From the NCBI RefSeq assembly GCF_035046485.1, contig NC_085137.1, positions 445,226,334 to 445,290,333 of the forward strand: 64,000 nucleotides of DNA, read 5' to 3'. This document shows, piece after piece, positions 50,685 to 61,290 of this stretch; position 1 is the first letter of the stretch, and each line of letters begins with the position of its first letter. The notes below the pieces were generated by a model, which was not told where the DNA came from, ran no database searches, and worked only from the letters and a program-made list of their open reading frames with translations. The DNA comes from Aedes albopictus (Eukaryota; Arthropoda; Insecta; Diptera; Culicidae). Both the position numbers and the translations under genes were made by a program.

Positions 50685-51660
50685 TTTGGATGGTAGTATA
50701 GTTGTAAGTGTCAAAGCAAAATCTCTGTCTAGTAAATTCATTAACCATTTTTTGTGTTATTTTCAAAAGAGTTAAAAAAAGTTCTTGGAAGAATTCAGGA
50801 ATTTTGTGGAATCTGTTGAATAATAAATCTTGCGCATTTTTTACTTAAGTTTTTAGGACATTTCTGTACAATTTTTGAAAAATCAAGAAATTTTTAAAAA
50901 TTTGCTATTTTTTCAATTAAATTTGACTTTTTTGGTTTTTTGTTTGTTCAATGCGTAGGGCTGTTACAGTGGTTCAGGTCATAAAAATATTACCCTGTTG
51001 GGACTAGTAATCCTACATTATAGAGATATGCGGAGGCGGCCATTGTAAGCCAATCGTGCAGAGAGAACTGTCAAAAAGCGAGCCAAATGAACATGTTTAT
51101 CTTTTGCAGGAATGCGTCGTTTGAATGGTATTGTAATCAGAACTAGTTAAATTATAATTATATATTTTTAATATTAAAAAGCTGATTTCATATGTGCGTT
51201 CAGTAAAAAGATAATATTTCAGGTGTCATGATTCATCACTAAGCTTTCAATCGAATCATAGAATTTTTGTTTTTCAATGATTGTTTGCCTCGCGTTTTTT
51301 GAAGTGATAAAAAACTGTCAAAATTCTGCAGCAACACATCAAAAAAGGTATCATCGCAATCACTGCGAGTGAGCATGTAGGATGATATTTTTTTCAATAT
51401 TCGCTTTGGTGGCAGAGAATTATTACTTTGCAATTCCGAGCCACATATCCAACATGGCTACCAATGCTGATGATGCCAAAAAAAGCCTTAATTATATCTG
51501 ATTTCTGAAGCTTATGCTCATTAAAAGCTTTTTTAGCTGCTCTTCTCGAAAAAACTTCCATTGCTGCTGCTTCATTCACGTCTGCCGATATAATTAGCGC
51601 TATTCTTTGCAAAGCATTTCAGATTTATTCGCTGTTATTTTTTTTTTTTCAAAATTTGGG
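50685..51660. other. No feature recognised
   Basis: AT-rich, with poly(T) runs. The 64- and 72-residue minus frames at 51239-51612 show no motif. Confidence 0.4.
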
Positions 51661-51831
51661 GGTAGCCGGTATTTTGGGCACTTGACGCTATAACTCAGTC
51701 AATTCCAAACCAATTGACTTGAAATTTTGTACACGGCTAGATACTACACGTATCTCACCGCGTTCCAAAAATTGTGTCAATTGATTCTGAATTGGCTGAG
51801 TTATAGCAGAAAAGTGCCCAAAATAGGACCC
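51661..51831. mobile_element. Small MITE with TATTTTGGGCACTT ends
   Basis: The left end GGTATTTTGGGCACTT then GCTATAACTCAGTCAATTC pairs with GAATTGGCTGAGTTATAGC then AAGTGCCCAAAATAGGACC on the right. About 170 bp in all. The target duplication is not clear. Confidence 0.7.
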
Positions 51832-52007
51832 CTGCCGAGATTGATCCACTTCCCTATAATTGGCAAACGTAAACAAAACAACTTGCACCATAACAAAGTC
51901 ACGCACAAAGCTTGAACATCTAACTTTGTGGCAAGTGTTGGAAGCTATTGTAAACAAAACAAACAGCGTTGCCCAATCGCCATACTTCCGCTTATCTCTA
52001 TGTAGAG

Positions 52008-53422
52008 CAATGTTTCCCAAACTTTTAGGAAGTATCGCCCCCTTAGAGCTTCAAAAAAATATTTTCGCCCCCCTAAGTGCGGTTTTATTTTTTTTTTTTT
52101 TTCTATAATAGAAGGCTGAAACTGTGGTTAGCTAAAGCCTTTAAAAGCGCTACTGTGGCAGATATAGCAGTGCCATTCAGTGTATCTATATCTGTGTCCC
52201 TCTCATTTTCTTTAAAATGTTTTGTAAATGCGTTGATTTTCCGCATTTGAAAAAAAAAAATGTAGTGAATTTTCTTCGTACTTACAAAAAATTGTGTTTA
52301 TGCCTACTTCTCAAACCTTTGTTAATTGAACATTTATTAATCGAAATAGAACGAACTGTAAACACATATGAACACTCGATATTCCTACCAGATGTTTTAT
52401 AATTATCATTTTTAAAAGGACTTTTTCAACAACTTAGAGTCAATGTTTGGTCACAAGTAGCCAAATAATACTGGTGGAGAATTTGAAAACAATTAAACAT
52501 ATGTTATGTGAAAGTGCAACACAGAAAAATATCGGTGCGTTGCCGAGGGCTGAAAATCTCGATAATAAAGAAAAGTAATAATAATAAATATTGGTGTATT
52601 TTCAAATGTAGTTACGTTTCTCCAGATTCAAATCAACGAGCTTCGTATAAATTTGAATGCTTTCTGAGTTTTAAAAAATTATCAAATAAATAAATATGCA
52701 GCATTCATGACTAGATTTAAATGGAATATTTAAATGGAATTTTACGCAGAGTTTTTGGAATGTTTTCAAATTAACTTCAGTAAATTTGGAATTCCTCCGA
52801 AAAGCTTCTCTGAAATATTTTTAAACACAGTTGTTTGTAAACACTGTGATACGAATTAAATCAGCAAAATGTTCTAAAATTCGTCTGATATTCATGTTTT
52901 TGCTTGGAAATTCCATGAATAAGTCCGCCTACGAGTTGAAATGCAATTTTTCTCATCATTTCGCGAAAAAAACTATGTTCTTTTCATAATTTTGACAAAA
53001 ACTAATCACGATTCACGAATGTTTATTATAGGAGTTTCCAAAAATATTTTTATTTAGATTTCCAGAATCACACAAACCCTTCAGAAATACGTGTAGCGGT
53101 CTTGTCTAGCAATTTTGCGAAAGAGTCCACATTAATTCCAATAATTCTGTAAAATTAAGTCCATGCTTTTGTTTAATAGTCACAGCATTTTTTTATTATC
53201 CTAGACAAAACTTGAACTGTAAGCTTGAATGTCAGGGAGATTTTATGATTCAGTTCACTTTCTCGACTTGTAATTCAATACTTTCGATGTTTTCCAATCA
53301 TTGAAAAATTAGCCCCCCTTTTTAGTATTTTCGCCCCCCAATTTGTATTTCTAAAATTTTCGCCCCCCTGGGCCTGATTTTCGCCCCCAAGGGGGCGATT
53401 TCGCCCACTTTGGGAATCACTG
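52008..53422. mobile_element. hAT-type non-autonomous element with 8-bp target duplication
   Basis: The ends CAATGTTTCCCAAACT and (complement of the right end) CAGTGATTCCCAAAGT match at most positions and have the hAT look. The 8 bp ATGTAGAG lie directly outside both ends (52000-52007 and 53423-53430). Subterminal TTTCGCCCCC motifs are repeated: two on the left by 52070, five on the right at 53310-53405. The 1.4-kb interior is AT-rich without a transposase frame. Confidence 0.9.
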
Positions 53423-53430
53423 ATGTAGAG

Positions 53431-53985
53431 GATTTCTAGTTGGGACTTGCTAGGTACTTTTCAAAATAATATTGTTGTCCAGTTGAATACATCATGTGTA
53501 CGAAATAACTATCAGTAACCATATGTTACGTAATAAGAGCGTATCTGTTTTCGTAAACAAAAACAGTAAATTCCTTTTTCTAAATAAGAGAATAGTATCG
53601 GCTCGGATATAACAGAGGCATAACCATGTAGGTAGAGAGACAGCTTTAATTACTTTCAATCTAGGTATTAGATTATTTCGTAAAAACAACTGAGTTGAAA
53701 TATTAACATTTTTCAATCGGGTATCAATGAGAAATTCCAAGATTTCAGCTTGTTGAGATGCTTTTATTCGATTCTGCCATCACTTCCCTTAAAACGGTAG
53801 TAGTTTAACATATGCTGAGTTTCAAGCATTGCTCCAATTACAAGTTAAAAGAGAATTACCAACCATCATCTAGTCGACGCGACCTTATACTATTTTAGTT
53901 TAGTAGTTAGGTATATGTATGCAAATCAACCCAAATCCACCGAGCAGACAACCAAAGCCAACTAACTACCTACAAACAACTCGAA
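53431..53985. other. No feature recognised
   Basis: AT-rich flank between the hAT element and the promoter-like region. The 82-residue minus frame at 53492-53740 has no motif. Confidence 0.4.
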
Positions 53986-54391
53986 AAGAGGCACGTTACT
54001 TCCACTACCTCTCCCTTGGTACCGTAGAGGGGGGCCAACCGGTCCTCCGATGGTATTTGTTTGACTCACACACACACCATCAAACCCACCACTCTTGAGA
54101 GCCAGAAGCGGAACAAGTGGAGCCCACCACTTTTACTCGGATTTTCATCGTCCCCTGAGACGGTTGTCGTCGGTCGTCGGTCGTCGTTGTGTTCCCGTTT
54201 GTTGGATTGGATGTGTGCCACGCGCGCGGTTTTCCACATTTTCAATTTTCCTCGGTGCTGGGAAGGGCTCTCGACAACAACTGTTAGTGAGAAGTGTGCA
54301 CAGTGCAAGGATTAAGCCATATTCGGTGTGAAATTTCGGAATTTACCGAAATTCGGACTTTGAGAGTGATTACCAGTTTCGAGGGGTTTAA
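53986..54391 (+). promoter_or_regulatory. Possible promoter and noncoding first exon
   Basis: GC content rises sharply, with CGTCGGTCGTCGGTCGTCG near 54167-54187 and CACGCGCGCGG near 54219, unlike the AT-rich surroundings. The block ends at TTTAAAAGTAAGTAG, where GTAAGT at about 54392 is a good splice donor. No long reading frame starts here, so it could be a 5' UTR exon of a gene lying to the right of the window, or simply unusual intergenic DNA. Confidence 0.3.
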
Positions 54392-55709
54392 AAGTAAGTA
54401 GTTTTGGTTTGTGTAGCAGATTGAGGGAATTGGTAGCATGTCTCCCACTGCGTCAAATAAGTGTATGCCATCCGGATAGGAAGAGTTGGAAAAAAGGTTC
54501 AAAAATATGGCCATGGATGAAGTTTGTGGCATTACCTCAAGTGTATAATTGTAGTGTAGATCATTGTTTTTTCTCGAAATTTTGATTCATATGTTTACTG
54601 AAATCAATTTCACAATATTTTATGGTCTTCGTACATTTTTGCAATTGAGCAATCGATCAGCAATGCATTACACAAAAATAGTTGAAACAAGAACAAGTCC
54701 AATATTGAAAATTTAATAATAACTTAAAGCAAGAAAAGGTTTGCTCCTTTTGATTACCAAGCATTTTTTTACAAGTTTCACCAGAGATTTACTCAATGAA
54801 AAACTTTTGCCAAGGCAACAGCGAGTTAGTGTGTGGTGTTGGTTTAAAATCGGTAGAGTAGACGACCGGTTGATGGGTGTTGTTGGTAGGCGTTCGTGGT
54901 ACATATACAGTGGTTTACAACCTGGATACTCCATAAAAGGGGGTAATTTCGTCATTATAGGGGTAAACCCTTTCTTTCCCGAGACTTTGTTCGAGTAGTT
55001 GAATGAGTCAATTGGTAAAGCGAATTTTATAAGACTATTACCCATAACAATCTATCTTATTTCAAATCCAACACTTCGGAGGAATTTCGCTGTTTTAAAA
55101 ATATGGCTGTTGTGTAAATTACGCTTTCCTTTCAGTTAAGTTGATTATAGTTGAGTTTCAAAAATACAAAAAATCTTCGGGATATTGAAATATGTAACAG
55201 TGAATACCTACTTATTGTGCAGATGCTTGTGTTGTGAGCTAACTTATTGTGGGATTTATTCAATTATTTTTAATATCATTCGCAAAACAAACAGCGTACC
55301 TATCGTAAAACGGGGTGACTTTGATAGTGCGGTAGACACAGTATATTTTATCTTATAACCATGATTCCTTCAATTAGTTAAGAAAAAGGCAAAACTATAC
55401 ATATAAAAGTCGATTTCAGAGGTATTTTTATTATAATCAACCTTATACAAAACTTTTTGAGCAAAAACAACATGTTAAATTGTCGATATTTTCGTCATTT
55501 GTCAACGCCTTCAAACAATCTGCTGTGCAACAATGTTTTTTACTATTTTTCAACGAATAGTCACCTATTTACGATAGAACGATCATAGTAGATTAAAAAT
55601 CTGGAATTGAATCTCTTTACAAAGCGTATTTACGAGACTCACAAAAGTAAAATGGAACAGAAATCTCCATACACCGATGGATGAACGCCAAAAAGTATGC
55701 AATGCCCTT
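54392..55709. other. No gene seen; possible intron of the preceding exon
   Basis: AT-rich. AAACGGGGTGACTTTGATAG near 55311-55330 resembles ends of a dispersed repeat but no partner was found. Confidence 0.35.
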
Positions 55710-56276
55710 CACGCAGAAAAAAATATATTGAACTCAAAAATAAAGTGCTTTGAATCAAAGAAAATAAATCATTGAACCACGGCCTAATACCTTTTTTGCT
55801 TTGAATCTAAAATATTTGGCATTAGTTTCAAAGCATTCATTTCATTGTTTTTAAAATCAAGCCTCGCGGCGTTGATTTTAGTTTCAAATACTTCTTCACT
55901 TTGAATCTATAACATTATTGCTTTGAAACTAAGCAATTTTGTGATTTCAAAGTCTATATTTTTTAGAAACAAATATCCATCGACTTAGATTCAAAAACAA
56001 AATATTTTTGTTTGAAAGTGGTAACGAAATGAAAAAAAGCATGCGAGAATCGAACACGAGTACTGTTGTAATATGCATCACTGATAGCGAGCTATCGTTC
56101 ACGGCCAGATCTGCTCTTGAAAATCTCAGGGTAAAACTGAATCATCTTGTTCATTATTGGCTACGTGCATTCTCCGATATTGAAATCAAAGAAAATATTT
56201 TTTGATTCAATAAACTCGCGACTTAGAAATGAAGTCTGTTTGAATTTGGTTCTAATATGTGTTATTTTTCTGCGTG
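55710..56276. mobile_element. MITE with CACGCAGAAAAA ends, copy 2 (inverted to copy 1)
   Basis: Same element as 22368-22949 in reverse orientation, alignable from end to end with few differences. The tRNA-like GCGAGAATCGAACACG and CTGATAGCGAGCTATCG are preserved. TA is not found at both outer sides here. Confidence 0.85.
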
Positions 56277-56429
56277 TTGTAGCTTTATCTAGTTGTAACT
56301 GTTATTTTCTAAATTTGTTCATAAAAAAATCGAAAACAACTCAAATAAAGAGAACTCACTATGCGCAGTATAAATCATATGTTGATTTTATACAGATTTA
56401 GATCCTCACTTATTGTTTTGTTAGTACTA

Positions 56430-56830
56430 AGCGAGTTTTTTTGTTAGCCTCAATTCTTGGCGGTATTCTCATGAGATTCACAAACACATTCTCGTACATT
56501 CAATTTAATTCGATTTGCGAATTGAAATTCTCGTACATATTCTTGGTACATCTCTTGGAAGATTTTTATGGCAATTTACGAATGACATTTCTGGAGGTAT
56601 ATATTCCACAAAATTTTCTTGAGAAATTTCTATAGAGGACCAGAAATTTTACCAAGAATTCTTTTACAAAACCTACCATGCTTAAGCAATTCCTCCATGG
56701 ATTATTTCAGAATTTTCTCCGGGAATTCTTTCAGAAAACCATCCACGGAATCCAGACATTCTAACTGCGTTTTACTTTTAGAAAAGGAAGAGTCCAGAGA
56801 TCTTTGAGAATTTTCTTCAAGGATTACATC
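56430..56830. repeat. Weak minisatellite, AGAATTTT/TTCCAAG type
   Basis: Imperfect units around GAAATTTTACCAAGAATTC and TCCATGGATTATTTCAG. Part of the dispersed GAATTC minisatellite group. Confidence 0.5.
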
Positions 56831-56949
56831 AAAAACTTGTGCAAATGTTCCTTTAGAAATATATGGTTGAGGGTGGCATAAGTTCCTCCATAAATTTTCC
56901 AAATAATTTCTACATAGAACCACCTGAAATGGCTTAATTGATTTCTTAG

Positions 56950-57215
56950 AAATTCTATAAATCGGCACAAACATTTCAAAAGGGCGTAACTGCATTTTGA
57001 AACAAATCCCTCTTTCACATCTGTACATCGTATTTCAATGCCGCCATGCAAATCACCGCCAGTATTGGAAAAAAGAGAAATTTCTCTGTCTAGTAATGTT
57101 TGTGAATTTCGTGGGAAACTTAAAATATGACCCACAGATGTGAAAGAGTGGTTTGTTTCAAAATGCAGTTACGCCCTTTTGAAAAGTTGGTGCCGAAATT
57201 ATCTCACGCACCTCC
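56950..57215. mobile_element. Foldback element
   Basis: Arms of about 70 bp: TTTCAAAAGGGCGTAACTGC, then TTTTGAAACAAA and CTCTTTCACATCTGT on the left, and their inverse at 57132-57192. The spacer is about 105 bp. Outer limits and target duplication are uncertain. Confidence 0.7.
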
Positions 57216-57329
57216 CGCTTATGGAACACTTTGTATAGGACATCACCTGATATTTGAGTTAGAGCTATCACACTTTTCAGAACCCACCCCTTCTCAAAGC
57301 GTGGCGTAATTTATGAACTTTCCCCCTTC

Positions 57330-57926
57330 GGAAGTAACTCCAGGAACTCTATTTACAAAGTAATCCCAAGGTTGTTTCAGTAATTCCTCCATCGGTTGCT
57401 TCGAAAGTTCTTTCAGGGTTCCTTCTATAATTTTTTTCATGGAGGAAATTCTCCTAAAATTCTTCTATATACTTTGTTAAGTGATTCCCGTAGGTATTCT
57501 TTCAGTGATATTTGCAGAAATTCGTACCGTGATTCCTTTATAAGTTCCTCCGGGTATTCTTCCATGTATTTCACCAGAAGTCCCTCCTGTATTTCTTAAA
57601 AGAATAACTTTAGGAATTTTTACTGGGATTCCTTAACCCTTATGTGGCCGGCAGGGTACCCGGGTACCCAGCACCCATTTAAAATACACGGTGTAGCCAC
57701 ATAACGGTTAAAAAATTCAGATATTTCATCGGCAACAATTCCTAGAATGTTTTACGCGAATTCCTTTGGAGATTTTTTATGATATTTTTCTAAAAACCTT
57801 TACAGAAGTTTAAGTATTTCTCCAGACATAGTTCATGAATTTCTCCAGGAATTCTTTCAGAAAATTCTTCATGAATTTCGATAAGAAATTTCCTTAGGAT
57901 TTTTTCTGAATAATTTATTGATAACT
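57330..57926 (+). repeat. Degenerate minisatellite, pyrimidine-rich strand
   Basis: Units such as GGAATTCTTTCAGAAAATTC and TTCCTCCATCGG-type variants fill the interval. A tiny TTAA-flanked MITE splits them at 57637-57707. Confidence 0.6.
57637..57707. mobile_element. piggyBac-like mini-MITE, complete
   Basis: 71 bp between TTAA (57633-57636) and TTAA (57708-57711). Ends CCCTTATGTGGC and GCCACATAACGG are inverse copies, with an inner GGGTACCCGGGTACCC palindrome. It completes the truncated copy at 46114. Confidence 0.85.
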
Positions 57927-58117
57927 GTGGACTTCGTGGCCGAGCGGTTAGGGGCGCCACTCATCCAGCCGTTTCGTAAACTTCGGAGTGCCGGTTCGAT
58001 TCCCGCTCCAGTCGGTGAAAAATTTTCGTCTAACGGAAAATTCTCCACTGGGCTACTGGGCCGTTTCGTGTGTTGTCCGTTGTCTTATGTTAGTGGTAAG
58101 GTACACCTTACAAACAA
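57927..58117 (+). mobile_element. tRNA-Ser-like SINE
   Basis: Head GGACTTCGTGGCCGAGCGG with A box TGGCCGAGCGGTTAGG. A long variable arm follows as in tRNA-Ser or tRNA-Leu, then B box CCGGTTCGATTCCCGC. The body has CCACTGGGCTACTGGGC and TTGTCCGTTGTCTTATG, as in the SINE at 36872. Confidence 0.75.
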
Positions 58118-58137
58118 GGGGGGGGGGGGGGGGGGGG
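58118..58137 (+). repeat. Run of 20 G
   Basis: Twenty guanines in a row at the junction between the SINE and the next repeat. It could form a quadruplex, and the length may be unreliable in the assembly. Confidence 0.9.
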
Positions 58138-58325
58138 TTAAAACGGGTGGGTCAAGATGAAAAGCGAAGTTTTTTTTTTCAATAAAATTAAGAATTTTAT
58201 CCTTCGCTAAAAGTTTCTTTGAATTAAAAACTATGTATTAGAGCAATCAAATTGTTTATCATAATTAAAAAACATCATGTTAACCCGCTGTTTCATCTTA
58301 CCCCACCCGTTTCAATTTGCCCCGG
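58138..58325. mobile_element. Inverted-repeat element with AAACGGGTGGG ends
   Basis: TTAAAACGGGTGGGTCAAG with ATGAAAAGCG on the left pairs with CATCTTACCCCACCCGTTTC and AATTTGCCCCGG on the right. The AT-rich interior is about 120 bp. The left terminus probably includes the G run. Confidence 0.6.
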
Positions 58326-58399
58326 TGTATCTTAGTTCAGTCTGTGCAACCTCTGGTTGAAGACAGTGTAGTGTCTGAGTTGTAGTAGTAGTGTAGTTT

Positions 58400-59565
58400 C
58401 TGAGGGAGTTTTTCCAGAAATTTATTTAGTAACTCTTATTAGAATTTCTTCAGAAAATTCCTAAGGATTTTTTCACATATCTCCAGGGATTTTTGATAGA
58501 CAATTTATTCAAAAAATCCTCCAAACCCAACAAACATTTTTGCTGAACAAGAGTGGAATAAACCACTCTTAAGCAAACTTCTGCTTAAGAAACTACGGTT
58601 CAACTAGTTCTGTTTCTTGGGAAGCTTCTTTCAGAAATTACTCCTTCAGAAATATCACTAAAGACTCCTTCAGTAGTTCAAGGATTTTTCATGAATATCA
58701 GTAAGACACGGAGACAAATTTCGTTCGTTTGAAACAAAAATGTTCATATTTATTCGGTAATCTAATAAAATGTTTAAAACTAAAATTTTAATTTTTAAAA
58801 CTAACGCAATTACATATTGATTTCGACAATACCCATTGAGGAGAGGGGTTCCGCCGTCGAGAACATAAACAAAACTCACAAGCTCCAGCTGCAACATCAA
58901 ACAAGATTTCCTTCTGCAAAAAAGGCAAAGTTTACCAAAAGTTTCCACGAAATCCCGTTGTTTTCGGGAGCGTGTGTTATCTAATAAATGTACAGTTGAT
59001 GTTGGCATTGGAAGTACAACACGGGAGGTAGTTTTTCCAGGGAAGGAAATGACTTAATAAGTTTAATGGGAAAACAAATATTTCCGTAGGGCCGACCTGC
59101 CACAAAAAAAAACAAAAATATTTACATTTATTTCTAACATGATCTGTCAGAAGATGCATTTTTGTTTCAAACATGGATTGCATTAGCTTCAAATGTGTCG
59201 TTCGATTTACCCCAAACAGTTTTATTTTTGTGACCAGAACAAATTGACAATTTATTTGAATTTACCTCAAATATTTTTGATTTTAACGTAGTTTTTTCTG
59301 CTTGGAAATTACCTCAAAAAAAATTCCACGGATTTTTTTTTAATTTTCAGAGAAATTTCGGCGATTCCTTCGGAAAGTTCTCCAAAGGTCATCCAGGAAT
59401 CCTTTGGAAAGTTTCGTCAGGGACTACCGAAGTAATGTCTAGAAGGTTTTCTTTAGGAATTCCTTCTGCATTTCTTTCAGAAATATCTCCTAGGATTTCT
59501 TCAGTGATTCCTTCACAGATATTTACAGAAGTGTTTTATGAAATTTCATGAAAACACCATAAACA
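58400..59565 (+). repeat. Weak minisatellite, pyrimidine-rich part
   Basis: Units like TTTCTCCAGGAATTC and TTCAGAAATTCCT occur at 58400-58680 and 59340-59560. The part between (58690-59300) is AT-rich with poly(A)/poly(T) runs and no gene; frames 58670-59192 minus show no motif. Confidence 0.5.
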
Positions 59566-60340
59566 GTAATTCTTAAAAGGTTACCTGAAGGAATTTCATG
59601 GGATTGTTTAAAAAACTGATGAAATTCAATTTTATTGAAACAATTTCAGAAACAATCGTTAAAGGAGCTCCTGGAGAAACCCCTGGGGAATACCCGGAGA
59701 AGCTTCTAAAGTGGTTTCGGAGAAATTTCTAAAAGGATTAATTAGTAACGTTTGGGGAAATTTAGGGAAAAAACTACGGATAAGTTGCTGAGAAAATCCT
59801 TGAAAGGATTTGTAGAAGACATCCTTGAAGAATTCCTGAATTAAATATCGATAAAGTTTCTAGAGGAATTCTTGAAAAATATACGGAAATACGTTCCGAA
59901 ATTGGAGACAATGGTACTGGAGGATTTCTTACACAAACCTCCTAATAAATTTCTAAAGCGAATTGCTGGAGGATGATGTGGAACAAACTCTGTGAGAACT
60001 TCTGGAGATACTTCTGGATGATTTTTTTTTGCAAAATGTCTGAAGGTATTAGGAATTTTATATACCTGAAACAATTTTCCTAGAGGAAAGAAATGTCAAG
60101 AAATAAATCCTTTAGTGATTTCTAAAACAGCTCATGAAATAATCTCAGAAAGATGAAGGAATTCCTAAAGAGTCACAGGAAAAAAATCTGAAATAATTTC
60201 TGAAGAAAGATTTCTATAAATCCTTAAAGAAGTTTACGATCCGACCCCTGGAGACATATCTGAGGATCTTCTAAGAAAATCCCCTGGCGGAACTTCCAGA
60301 AGAATCTCTTGAGAATTTTCTGGAGGATTTTTTCTTACTT
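59566..60340 (-). repeat. Degenerate minisatellite, purine-rich part
   Basis: Units like GAAGGAATTCCTGAA and GGAGAAATTTCTAAAAGGA, with the plus strand purine-rich, run to about 60340. This is the mirror situation of 58.4-59.56 kb. Confidence 0.6.
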
Positions 60341-60484
60341 CTTCTTCTCAGTCTGTAATATACTTTCATTGGTATATACGGTCTGCCGTGGGCAAGCGAT
60401 TTCGATTATCGCGTCCTTTCGTTTCCCTACAAAGGTCTGCAACCTGGCGTAGCAGGCGCCATTCTCTCCTTACAATGGATTACA

Positions 60485-60600
60485 GCACGAATTCTTACTT
60501 GCCTGCTTACTCTCACGCAAAATTTGACGTTTGAGCGGTGTCGGCACCGCTCAAACGTCAAATTTTCTATGAGAATAAACAGGCCAGCATAAATACGTGC
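60485..60600. mobile_element. Very compact foldback hairpin
   Basis: A perfect 22-bp stem (60519-60540 with 60545-60566) with only a 4-base loop is continued by imperfect arms out to GCACG and CGTGC (60485-60600). A pre-miRNA-like or MITE hairpin is possible. The near-perfect, very short loop favours a MITE. Confidence 0.8.
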
Positions 60601-60679
60601 AGTGAACTATAGGAGATCATCAACACTCATACAGTGAAGATGCCTGTTAGTACAATTTGTTATGGCACAAATTTTCCAG

Positions 60680-60860
60680 CGGAGCGGACCTGATGTGATG
60701 GTTAGAACACTTGGCTATTACGCCGAGGACCTGGGATCGAATCCCACTCCCGACAAACTCGCAAAATGTGAGTTCTTCCTTCGGAAGGGAAGTAAAGCGT
60801 GGGTCCCGAGATGAACTAGCCTAGGGCTAAAAATATCGTTAATACAGATAAAAAAAATCC
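60680..60860 (+). mobile_element. tRNA-derived SINE, second type, copy 2
   Basis: GGAGCGGACCTGATGTGATGG head, B box GGGATCGAATCCCACTCCCG, body ACTCGCAAAATGTGAGTTC and GATGAACTAGCCTAGGGC, A-rich tail. Almost the same as the minus-strand copy at 44300-44481. Confidence 0.85.
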
Positions 60861-61019
60861 AAATGGAGGACAACGTGTCTCTGGGGCCAACCTAAAAGCT
60901 ATATTCGAAAAAAAAATGCACAAACAAGAGATTCATGGAACAGAGTGAACAAAAAGTTCTCATGATTCCCTGGACGGAGCAAGTTTGTTAAACGATTGGA
61001 AACCCCTGGTATAACTGTA

Positions 61020-61290
61020 CCCATCGCATAGTGTATCGCCGCGCGTGCCGCTACCGCACACACATTCGCGCTCGCGCGCCTTCCGAAGAATGCGATCAAG
61101 AGAGAGAACTTACGACGAGTAGCGAGCGAGCGAACGAACGGACGGACCGAGACGGTGATGTCCTAATTTTCTTCGCGGGCACACAACAACCAAAGTTGTT
61201 ACACCGTACCGTACAGACAGACCGAAGAGGCCAGGCAACCTCATTCCGAGTCCGAGCGATGAATAATACCTACCAGCACATCAGATTCAG
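61020..61290. promoter_or_regulatory. Possible promoter-like GC-rich block
   Basis: GC-rich and CpG-rich sequence with GAGAGAGAAC and a run of GCGAGCGAGCGAACGAACGG (about 61122-61141), in sharp contrast with its surroundings. The texture resembles 5' regions of insect genes. No TATA, splice site or coding frame can be assigned. The 119-residue frame at 61031-61390 has no recognisable motif. Confidence 0.25.

Noticed and set aside
43220..50775. An 80-82-residue protein conserved between 43.2 and 50.5 kb
   Set aside because: Both frames are translations of two copies of the same SINE on the antisense strand.
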